From contig CAXNAD020000241.1 of assembly GCA_964200185.2 (NCBI GenBank), positions 1 through 23,487 of the forward strand: 23,487 nucleotides of DNA, given 5' to 3'. The stretch comes from Choristocarpus tenellus KU-1152. Lineage: Eukaryota; Phaeophyceae. The notes beneath the pieces were generated by a model. That model made no database searches. It was not told the DNA's origin and was given only the letters and a program-made list of their open reading frames with translations. Shown piece after piece: positions 1 to 9,649 of the stretch (positions within the stretch are counted from its first letter, which is position 1; each line of letters starts with the position of its first letter). Made by a program: the position numbers and the translations under genes.

Positions 1-1573
1 GTGGAAGAGAGTTGCTGCTGCACAGTGGTCAGGGGAGGGGAGGGGGGGGAGGCGTTGTTGGTGACCAATCAAAATGTGTCAAGGAGTTCATCTTTTTTGT
101 CCCTCTGAGAGGATTTGGCTTCCATTTAGTAATGGACAAATCCTGTCCAGGTTGGCAGAAACGAAGGTGTGTTGGTGATTTGTAGGGTCCCATGGTGGAT
201 TATTCGATGGAGGATTGATTTCGAGCCCCCACCTAAAGACTTGAGACATTTTAAAGAACATGTTACGGGTTGTTCCAGTGGTATCTTTTTCATCAAAGGG
301 TATTGCAAACGAGTGTGTGTGCTTGCTGCACCTACTAGGCTATCTACGCTAGCCCTCATTTTGCAATTAAAGGTACGTAATTGTCCCGTTGCACCTTAGG
401 CAGGGCAGAAAGAGTAATATCAAACTTCCGTCAAATTGTATGGCAAAACTGATGAGATGTTCAGGCAGGCTGATTGCATTTTGTGAGTGGGATTTTAATA
501 GTTGATTTTCGCTAGTTTTGTGGATGAATGTACTGCTCACATGCCTTAGCCTGTGTATTGACTTATGTGTGCGTGGTATGTATCAGCAGCAGGGTGACTT
601 GGCAAGTGCTGCCAACAAGCAGTTAACATCAGAATAAAGTAAAATACATGAAATGTGTGAGGAATCATTTCTTACCCATTCTCGGTTCACTCTGTTTTAA
701 CTTGGTGAGGGAAGGAGACTTATCATATTATACCAATTCATAACCTGTATTATGTGTACTTAAGTTTATCCTAGTTTTTAGGCATTTATCCCAACACCTA
801 TTTTGCTGTTACTGTGATGAAGTGCATGAACTTCCCTCAAAGATATGCACACTTGACATTTCTAGGCAAATACAGCACACCCCTTGGATGCCATCTGAAG
901 TCTTGACTTGGAGTACAATAATGAACAGTTCAGTATCATATCTGTCTCTGAATCCCATGTCCACCAACATGATACAAAGGTAGACAATGATGGGAGAGTG
1001 TGTCTTATCCTTTCATCTCACAGGGAGAAGACACGTCCCTCGACGGCTTGATATAGTTAGTTGTAAGTTAATCAATCTGCAACACCCTCTGAAAAAGGAG
1101 ATGAGAGAGTAATGTGCATGAGACACTTTTTATTAAGAAGTGGATTAATTGTTTTGGTAGTGTCGGGATCATGTGCACTTTGAAGTATCTGCTGAAGAAG
1201 AAAATAAAAATATGTTGCTCACTGTGATTGTTACACACAACGAAAATCGCAATACAATGAAAAGGAAGTTAACATCAGTGTGTTATTGCCTGAAACATAG
1301 TATACTGCTGCAGACATGCCTCTACCCTCACGGGTGATTGACCCATTATCATGGAGAAAAAAAAAATCGTCTGACAGGTGTCATTCAGCAAGACGATTGA
1401 CCATGGGCTGAGCTGAACAGAAACTCTCATGTGGCAAAGTCTTAAAAAATGTCACACATCATTTGTAGCAAAGGTTGTGCCAACCATCTAGAAGGCGAAT
1501 TCATCTTACAGGGGATATTAAAAAAAAAGGGATACACAAAATGTCTGTATTTCAGGACAACTATAGATTACCA
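1..1573. other. Intergenic region downstream of the GCIP-like gene
   Basis: No exon could be supported on either strand. The only long open frames here (for example plus 169-399) lack splice context, a recognisable motif or coding-like composition. The stretch is mostly AT-rich simple DNA with a G-rich tract near its left edge. It probably holds the 3' untranslated part of the minus-strand gene that ends at 1574, but I could not place a clear polyadenylation signal. Confidence 0.5.
32..52 (+). repeat. G-tract with G-quadruplex potential
   Basis: Runs of four, four and eight G separated by single A bases, followed by another GG, fit the general pattern of four G-runs with short loops. This is a sequence pattern only; no function is implied. 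Confidence 0.5.
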
Positions 1574-4500
1574 TCATGCAACACCCTCCTCTGCCAAGGT
1601 CAACACCCCCAACTTGGCTTTCGCCACCTTATCCAACATAAACTTCTTTTGTACACCATATCCCCCTTCTTCACCCCTTCCAACACTCAGCAAGTTCATG
1701 AAAGTGGAGACATACTCCTCCAAACTCCCATAGGTGCTCAAAAGATCAGCACTTTCTAACGGTGGATACAACGCCATTCCAAGTTCAACAGAACTCTCGT
1801 AAATACTACCTACTGCAGTTTGAACACCATGCGCCCAGGCCATACCACGCCCCCCTTCCTCCCCTGCCCTGCCCTCCCACCCTGGATCAGAGGTTCCTCC
1901 AGAGCCCCCCTGCGCCACCGTAGCTATGGATGGTGGCATGGGCGGATCTTCAAGGCTATTCAACTCATCATTTGCCAGCCGAAGGCAGCGCCGTGCCATT
2001 CGGAGCAACTCTATAGCATCATCCACACACTTCAACTGGTCTTCATCGTATTGGTCCTCGTCATCAAAGCCATCCAAGTCTGCAAAACCTCCCTCCGATA
2101 ATGAAACATTTCCCCCGTGAGCAAGGAGATCGCTCAACTGGTCTACTGTTGTGTTGCTGTCGCTGGCACTGGCAGGGTTGTCGGAAGCAGCTGGCGGGGG
2201 CCTAGGATCGAGATTTGTTTCGGCAGTGGAGGCGTTTCTTGAGGACACCGCCTTTGCTTGGAACTCATCTACAGTGTCCTTGATCGCAAGACTCCACTGC
2301 GGGAACACATATTAAAAATAGGGTTGTAAGTTTAACTTTTGTTAGCACTGTAAGGATAGCACACATACCTTGGAGTGTCTGGTGTGACTTGTGTTAGTAA
2401 GTGACAAGAAAAACCTTTACACAGTCACAATACTAATCAAAAATGTGCAAGCAAGAGGACACTTTAGATTCCATCGCGTTTCAATTTTTTAAAAGAAAAA
2501 GTTCAACAAAATTCTGGGAGAGTACTGTATTGTAGGGGTGTAAGAGATTACACGCCCCGGTGGAGATTCAGCATCAAAAATTGACGTAGACTTGTGAAAT
2601 TGAACTGTGCCCAACATGTTGATTATCATGAAGGAACTACGGGGGAAAATGCCTCTGGCATTTGAGGCATGCATCAAGTTCTAACACATCTAGTACACGC
2701 CCGACAAAGTATTACGTACTATTATGTACTATTACGTACCAGTACACAAAACAAACGAAAAAAAAATGCACGATGCAGTGTTTTGAGTCATCTTGGTCGC
2801 AACTTCTATCTGCCATACAGCCAAAACAACTTATTGGTGTGCTGTGAAAAGAGCTGCAAAAGTACCACATTGAGGTGGAGTGACATTATGTGCGTGAGAG
2901 GGCTCCTTCACCGGGTAGGGCAGATACTGTACATGGTGCATTGCAGATAGTGTTTTGTAGTTCATCGAGTCATTGCCAATAGGCAGGATTAATGTAGCAG
3001 CGTTGCAGCAAAAAAAGATAGGTCAAGTGATGTCAATATCAAGTGATGCTGAGATCAAGAGGAAAGGGAGATGGATACATCCGATTGGCTCAACCGTGCG
3101 GAAAAAATGTTATCACATGGTCCTATTGGTCTACACAAAGGTATTGCCTTCCATAACATATCCTGACAACTACCCATCAAACGTCCGATATTCTAAGCTC
3201 TGGTATGACTCCCCTGCACTTTCCTACCAAAAAAACACGCTGCCTGCAAGTTTTAAAAAAAGGAGATTTGGCATGAGAGCTCAACTTAGAAGGGCAAGGA
3301 TCCCGTTCAATAACAACAGTTGAGAGTGCCCAGCACATCACTGGACAAACCGTGAGGCTGCAATGCCCTCTCAACATGTCCAGAACCCAGGAAGAGAGAG
3401 ATGATAGTTACTTCCATCATGTCAAAGGATCAAGAACACATTCTTTTGGATATGCACAGCAATGGAATAGGGTTAGGGTTAGGGTTAGAGTTAGGGCTGG
3501 CAAGTCTTGAAGTTGGCAGCATCCACTAGGCCCCCCCCCCCCCCACCTGCATTATTTGTCTTCGGCATGCTAGCTTGTTCGTCTTGGGGATCCGTTGCAA
3601 TTCCTGGCTTGCCGCCCAAACCTAGAATGGAAATATATACACACGGGTATGTTAGACCAGGAGCACATTGTTTTAGAAACACAAAACAAAACAGTGATTA
3701 GATGGTCTCACACTGCTCTTTTGCCCTTGAAGGGCAGGGCTATTGAGGCTGTGCTATGGTACTGAAGTCAGCGGATTCCATATTGGAAATATATCGTTCA
3801 TGGGAAAGGCACCTATGTTCAGTCCAGAAAGCTGGATCTATCCTTCTAGGCCTACACAGATACTACAACTGAGGGACAAGTGCTAAAGATGGTTGAGAGA
3901 AGACAAGTGTAGACAAGCGTAGGCTGGGAGTGAGGATGACAATTGAGCAAAATTTGTTCGTCATAGAGGAAAGCATATATATATATATATAGCTTCAATC
4001 AGTGTTCAACAAACATGCATCTCTGAAAAACGCAAAAAAACATTGAAGCTGATCAACACAATAGCCTGTGCTTCCAGAATCCATAGGACAATCCATCCCG
4101 AGGTATACCCCCTCATCCGTTCCCAGGTTGTAATCACTTCTTCCAGAAGAGCCCCTTTCCCTATCCTCCAAATATCAAAAGAGTGGGAGGGTTTTCTTTC
4201 TCACCACTCCAGTGAGGCTGTTGAGCTCGCCAAGGCGACCTTGTACTATAGCAAGAGCAACCTCTCGAAGGGAATGCAGGACAGCCCTAACCCCAGTGCA
4301 CATGAACTCAACCAGGGGATCGCATGCACCCACAGAAATAGCAACACTGCAGAAGCGGTGTGATAAAAAAAAATGCGTTAGTCCTTTTTTTGGCCCTTTG
4401 ACCGGCTCGAAAGAAAGTCAGCAGGTAGAGGAGGATATTGCACAAGGTTTTATTTTGCCGAAAGTGTTTGTTCTATGTAAGGTAGGTTCCACTTCTGCTG

Positions 4501-6052
4501 CGGTGTTCGTCGTACAAAAGTTGGACAGATGAGTGTCTTCTTGACATATGGTGCCCTGCATTAATTTACATTCTCTAAAGAGTCTTGTATATGAGAGATT
4601 CGCTAAACATACACACTGGGCGATCCATACAATACTGAAGTGATATATTTGTATAGTATATTCTTTCCTATTTTGTGTCTCCATTGAAATTAGGTGTAGG
4701 ACCATTGCATAAACTTGCGCAAGAAACACTAGATGTGTGCACATCCTCCTGATGTCTCCCACTGTGCCAAATTACTCTGATCCACTTGAAACAAACACAA
4801 CTTACGTTATCGCACTTGAGATATAGAAAAAATATTGCAGGTCACTCGCCTTTGGGCACACCGACCACCTTAGCAATGCATTCTAAAAGGAAAGTACTTG
4901 ATTTATCAGACCAATGTCAAGGCTGACCTAGTCCAGCAAATGCGGATATGCGCATCATGATTTAGCAGCTCAGTAGAACTACTATGACATTCATTCAACT
5001 CAAAGAAGTGACCAGATGACACACTGCTGCGACACCGGAAAAACACACCCTCGTTTCCTACGCCACTTGCGTAACTAGTTTTTTGCAGAAGTTGCAGCTG
5101 TCTTTACCTTTTGTTGCTGCGTAAACAAATACAATAGGTAGGATTGAGGACTTGCTATGTAGATCAAATCCCTTTTGAATAGGATTGTAAGATTCTTGAT
5201 TCTAGTTGGGACCACTCCTTGTACACTCACTAGCACTCTATTCTAGTGCTCCGTTGTCTTACAACAACACATATAAAATTCTCTGGATATTGGATGTTGC
5301 ACTCTACTTGTGGGCATATGAAACTGACGTAGAAAATAGGCGGAACAGCGCCATCCTACACTGTCATCGCGGACCCAGTCTCAACTCCGACCATAGTCTG
5401 AGTCTCCTCTCGAACATACCACTCACAGGAGGGATGATACCATTTCGTTGCAGAAACCGCTCATCTCCTTAGCCATACTAGCTGAGGCCTCCTCGCCTGG
5501 GTTAATTTTGTACAACAGCGTTAAGCGAGTGATTCCATCCCCGATAGATGCACCTGCCTGATGGCAATCAATTCAAACAACCACAAGGATGCAGCGAGGA
5601 CTCGCTTGGATTACAAGGTTCGCTGTTACTTCTCACTGTTTCTAGCACTTGTGTTTTCTTGAAATACCAAAACCCTGCAGTATGTGAGTTTAGCTTCTCC
5701 TATGTTAGAAAATCCCCTACCTACTGTCTCAAGTCTCATCATACCAACCAGCATGAATTCTAAAGGTTTTGACACGGGGCCAGGGCAAACATGTTGAGCT
5801 TCTCCTAGCATTGTGCTCGACAGGTAGTGGCTACGGTATTTAACATGCACCTAACCGAAAAGGGCTTACCGCCTTGGTCACTGCCATCGCTACGGTCACA
5901 TCCTCGCTGTTGGTGGCCCAGCAAGATGGGGCCTTCCCACTAAGTTTGACCTTCGTATGCCCCACCAACTCTAGGATCTCCTTTACCAGGGCCTCTAGGT
6001 ACGATTTGGGTGATTCACCTTGTCTCTTCGGTTCTCCGAGCAAGGATGCCAT
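1574..6052 (-). CDS. CCNDBP1: Cyclin-D1-binding protein 1-like (GCIP family), 4 exons
   Basis: Exons on the minus strand: 6052-5870, 5557-5427, 4346-4205 and 2296-1574 (TGA stop). Donors are GTAAGC, GTGAGT and GTGAGA; all acceptors end in CAG. Phases join exactly and give 392 codons plus stop, close to the roughly 360 aa of human CCNDBP1. The start is MASLLGEP; the frame stays open upstream, so an earlier start is possible. Residues 18-31 and 62-152 form helices comparable to the GCIP N-terminal half. An acidic stretch (223-239) is followed by a helix (CVDDAIELLRMARRCLRLAN, 242-261), then a Gly-rich loop (281-303). The signature SSVELGMALYPP (320-331) matches the family's SPSVDDLAxSxYPP segment. 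In animals the family binds D-type cyclins and helix-loop-helix factors and acts as a growth inhibitor; a role here is inference. No catalytic residues are expected. Family call by memory of the motif, not by search. Confidence 0.75.
3468..3496 (+). repeat. Interstitial TTAGGG-type array (about 4 units)
   Basis: Three perfect and one altered (TTAGAG) hexamer units, then TTAGGG. It sits inside intron 3 of the GCIP-like gene. TTAGGG is the telomere repeat of animals, fungi and several protist groups. Such a short array may be a repair scar or chance slippage. Confidence 0.7.
3531..3544 (+). repeat. Poly-C run (14 bp)
   Basis: Fourteen consecutive C bases in intron 3 of the GCIP-like gene; length is likely unstable between reads or individuals. 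Confidence 0.9.
3975..3991. repeat. AT dinucleotide microsatellite
   Basis: About eight uninterrupted AT units in intron 3 of the GCIP-like gene. Confidence 0.9.
4347..5426 (-). other. Intron 2 of the GCIP-like gene (1.1 kb)
   Basis: Donor GTGAGT at 5426 and acceptor CTGCAG ending at 4347. The phase-2 exon before it and the one-base start of the next exon fit. Open frames inside (for example minus 4762-4418) lack splice sites in phase and look random. I see no repeat or element within it. Confidence 0.6.
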
Positions 6053-6193
6053 GGGATCAGACAGTGAGGAAAATTGGGTGTGAAGTAGTGGTATATTTGT
6101 AATGAGACAAGTATAATAATAGTCACACTAAGTGGAAGTCAAGTTGGAAAGGAAAAATCCATCAAAAAGACAATTTTGTGGTGGCAAACCCAA

Positions 6194-6218
6194 CTCTCTC
6201 TCTCTCTTTCTCTCTCTA
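6194..6218 (-). promoter_or_regulatory. GA-repeat tract upstream of the GCIP-like start
   Basis: On the minus strand this is a GA-dinucleotide tract about 140-165 bp upstream of the predicted ATG at 6052. GA/CT tracts are common near eukaryotic promoters and can bind GAGA-type factors. The sequence proves only a microsatellite in promoter position; a regulatory role is inference. Confidence 0.35.
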
Positions 6219-6879
6219 TTTGAATAATTCGAAGTATGCATACTAACATCACTCTAAAAAAACGTCTTTAGCCTATTGTAGACAGAAAATGGATCTCACT
6301 ACCTCATATAATAGGAAGTTGTGGACACCTGTCAGATTTATGGGTTACCTTGTGAGCGCCTCTCTCTTTTCTCCCACAATGTTGAAGGTGTGGTTGACGG
6401 ATTGCTGGCAGTAACAAATACATGTCCAACAGGGTCTCCTATTCTGCACAACAAGGAATCCGTTGGTGACTGCCGCCCACTCTGATTCGTGGTATCTGTG
6501 TGGGATGGTATCATTTTAGAAGTGTACACATACATATATGGCTACTATTATTGTTGTTGGTTAGAGTGTTCATCTGTACCACATAAAATATCTATATAAT
6601 TATGTGACAATCCTATCGTCCAATCCTAGTCTACCCACAAAGAAAATGGCTTTTTTCTTCTTTAGGGAAGAATTCCAATAGTAGTATATGGCGCCCGTCC
6701 TTGAACACCGATCTGGCGTCTCCAGCTTGAAGCATACGACACGCCTTTGAGAGATGAACAATTACATCTGTGTGTATGTAGTTAACGGTAGCTGCACACA
6801 ATAGTTGTTATTGAGGATCACTTTTTTCTTCTTCTTCTCCTCTTCCTTCTTCCACTACTTCTATTGCTGCTGTTATTCC

Positions 6880-7230
6880 TGTTGTTCTCAGGCTTGCACA
6901 GATCCCACAACAAGGCAAGGGAAACCCCAGCTTTGGCCGCCCATTTGCGGAAGGATGTGGGGTGCACCAATGAATGGGATATCCCAAACGTCAAGGATAG
7001 TTGTACGGTAGCAACATTGCCCCTTGCAACGCCATGCAAGGTCCATGCATTCACCCCGTGCAATCTGACTGTCATACTCCTTCACATACATGACGGAACA
7101 CAGTGATTTGGGAAATTCCAAAGTCCTCCGCGATGGCTGTCACTATCCCCTGAGGCATCCCAGTCTTGTGCCTTCTTGCCTCCAGGAATCGCACCACCAC
7201 ACTGTTCATCAGGGTGTTTGAGTCTGGACC
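6880..7230 (-). mobile_element. Mariner/Tc1-like transposase remnant (HTH region)
   Basis: One minus-strand frame ends with a helix-turn-helix-like segment (GIVTAIAEDFGISQITVFRH). It resembles the first DNA-binding helix group of plant and protist mariner transposases, where a GKxxxG...A..FGVSRxTVxRIW pattern is usual. Further on (below 7075), in another frame, a second segment (LTFGISHSLVH, then FRKWAAKAG) resembles the second HTH of the same family. The frame change and missing DDE domain mark a decayed copy. Family call is by pattern memory, moderate certainty. Confidence 0.45.
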
Positions 7231-8853
7231 CCAGATAGACTTCTGGGTCGAAGAATTGAGACTGATGGGCGACGACAGGATGAGCGAGCCGCTCAAACAA
7301 CAGAGGGCCTTTGTCCTAGGCATCCCAATAAACACCCACCTTGACAGTTTCACAAGGTTTTTGAACCTGTCAAATGTGACTTGGCCAGCTTTGCACTGGT
7401 GATCCTCCACAGTCATGACAGCCCATCTCAAACTGTGCATGCCTCTCAATGTATGTGTGGGAATTGAGCCTAGTCCAGAACGTTTATCATGTGGGTCGTT
7501 CCCGGGCGAGAATGGAGCTTCCAAAAGTTATGTCACATTAAATTCTGAACAGAGGAAGTATTCCCACTTTACTATTGCTATCAATATTACTTTCGTACTA
7601 CTATCGTCATCATTAATATAATTTTTTGTATTGAAGTTATTTTTATTTTTTATTATGCCCTCTGACATTTTGGAGACGTGTCAGGGAGGAAACCAATGAA
7701 ACCATTCACATGTCAGTATAATAAGCTCTAAAGAAATAAAATATGTCACAACTGTGAAAAACACTAACTTATTTGTTATTTCACTATGTTCTTCCACTGC
7801 CTTCCTGTGCCTCCAATACACCAATTCCTGTACCCCAGGTTGAGGAGCAAGGGAGGCATCCCAAGTTAATTTTAGCATTATTATTATTACCATTATTTTT
7901 ACTATTATATTTATTTTATTATTGTTATGGGATCTGGTACTTTGTGATGGGAGTGATAAGAACCACCAGAGATGAGGTTAAGAAAGGAAGTGAGATATTA
8001 GACTAAGAAATGCTGGGCGTATGATGACAGCCTCAGAGTGTGCCATGTGGATCAATCTCCACTGTGATGGACAGCGACCAGTCAGGACAGAAAACACAAT
8101 ATCAGGCTTTGGTCGTTTGAATCCACCGTTCATGTGGGGGTTACGGCGAGCCCGTCGTGCGTCTGACCCGCTTCACATCACCTGGACTGATCTCAATGGC
8201 AAGAAGTACAAAATGTGTATGATTGCGTAATAGTATCCTCATCAATGTCGAGAAATCTCAAAAGTGGGACCTGTCTCTAAGATGATCAAAACTACTGTTC
8301 CATGATAATGATTAAGATGATTCTGAATATTATTACTAGTATGGATATTATTTGTATTCTTCATGTTGATAATGATCATCATCAGAATATTCTGAGGAAA
8401 GGCAGACCTATGGTTGAAAGGTAATCCGAAGAAAAGAAATCAGAGAGTTTGTGCTCGACACTTTTCCTCAGCATATCAGCTTTTCTGGATAATTTGTAAG
8501 CTTAACGGACACTTTTCTAAAGGATATCACCTGAATGACGAACACCCAAACCAGAATGATCCCTTTTTGCTTTAGTTCAAATATTATTTCTTTCACTTCG
8601 CCCCTAAAGGGAGTCTGGAGGCATTCAAAACACCGCTAAATCTGTACAGGTGGTTCATCCCATGAAATACATATTGAATAAAAGCTGATGTCCTAACGTA
8701 TCAATCAAGCTATAGCACCACCACTTTCTATTCACATTGCAGAGTAGAGTGCAAAGTGCAGAATAAATATGGGGGAGGATTTCTGTTATTTTGGATACTT
8801 CGTTCAATTTATATTTGGACGATGGTTTCGCTGTTCAGGGCGTGAAACCTATC

Positions 8854-9170
8854 TCATTTGTAAAGGAATGCACACACAGGAGGGGACATATGGTATCTTC
8901 TTTGTGGCTCAAATTGCTGTGGCTCTAAAATGCTTGAGGCATCCACCTGGTGGCGAAAGGGTTTGTTGACGTAGACGATGACCACAGCCCCTTCAACTTC
9001 TTTCTTACCGGCGTCCAAGTATTCAACCAGAAAATTGAAAACATATGCTTTCCTCTCATCTGTAAATGGTGATACCACGATTCGACCCCTTCTCCACACA
9101 TAGCCCAACCGCTTGAGGATGGCATCGAGACCCCTCATTGAGAGTTCCACCCCAAAGTTTGTCCTTACCC
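8854..9170 (-). mobile_element. DDE transposase fragment, catalytic region degraded
   Basis: The minus-strand frame reads GVELSMRGLDAILKRLGYVW, a short charged helix with FLVEYLDAGKK, then GAVVIVYVNKPFRHQVDAS. In Tc1/mariner-like DDE transposases of algae and oomycetes the last part is normally VIVYMDES(F/Y)xHxxxxS, with the first catalytic Asp. Here MDES is replaced by VNKP, so the first catalytic Asp and its Glu neighbour are gone. The frame ends about 40 residues later with no second or third Asp/Glu block. It is too far from, and in the wrong order to, the HTH remnant at 6880-7230 for both to be one intact element. Confidence 0.5.
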
Positions 9171-9322
9171 AAAGTTCCCAGGGTCCCGACAGAAGACCAT
9201 ACTACCTAACGAGTGCTGCGTATATAGATGAAGAGTTCTATCTCATCAACCTTTGAAATTATCGCTGATTTTGGTTTGCAACCCAAAAGCAATCTGGAGT
9301 TATCGATGCCCAAGGAAGGTCG

Positions 9323-9409
9323 ATGGTGGAGAATATCAAACAAAAGTTGGAGACGGTCACTCTCAGAGTCACTAGCAGAGGAGGGGACACCAGAAAACAA
9401 GAGAAGGAG
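9323..9409 (+). other. Possible upstream coiled-coil exon
   Basis: The frame from ATG 9323 reads MVENIKQKLETVTLRV then a charged tail ending RKQEKE, with heptad-like hydrophobic spacing. A weak donor (GAG|GTCGAG) at 9410 would join in phase to an acceptor ending at 9601 (CACGTATAG), extending the coiled-coil gene upstream of its ATG at 9650. The donor is poor, so this is only a candidate. The same DNA on the minus strand is also open but less protein-like. Confidence 0.25.
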
Positions 9410-9649
9410 GTCGAGCAAAGATCATAAAATTGAAAATACATCAAACTATTGTTATTCTATAGTAGTATATATATAGTGGTGGATATATCATCATTCTTCT
9501 ATACTGGTAGATATATGGTGGTAGTTGAGCCTCATGTTGAAGTTTGTTCTATACGGTTTCATTTTGGAGCATGATTCTCTTAGGGCGTTTCTCACGTATA
9601 GAAGAACGTGGTGTTGAGGGCTGATGATATAGGAAGGCATACACACGCA

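Larger units (their letters stand above)
2297..4204 (-). other. Intron 3 of the GCIP-like gene (1.9 kb)
   Basis: Bounded by a GTGAGA donor at 4204 and a CAG acceptor at 2297. It holds the TTAGGG-like array, the poly-C run and the AT microsatellite listed separately. I found no phase-compatible extra exon and no recognisable transposon gene inside it. Confidence 0.6.
6053..9649. other. Intergenic region between divergent genes
   Basis: The GCIP-like gene runs left and the coiled-coil gene runs right from this 3.6-kb stretch, so both promoters should lie here. It contains a CT/GA tract (6194-6218), a CTT-rich stretch (about 6821-6850), a TTA-rich low-complexity stretch (about 7871-7930), two transposase remnants and a possible upstream exon at 9323. 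The open frame at plus 8021-8230 has no recognisable motif and was left out. Confidence 0.5.

Noticed and set aside
169-399. 76-codon plus-strand open frame
   Set aside because: No recognisable motif or splice context; overlaps an equally open minus-strand frame.
4418-4762. 114-codon minus-strand open frame in intron 2 of the GCIP-like gene
   Set aside because: No coding-like composition, no motif, and neighbouring exons join perfectly without it.
7871-7930. AT-rich TTA-repeat stretch as an origin or matrix-attachment site
   Set aside because: Only low-complexity sequence; nothing specific supports a function.
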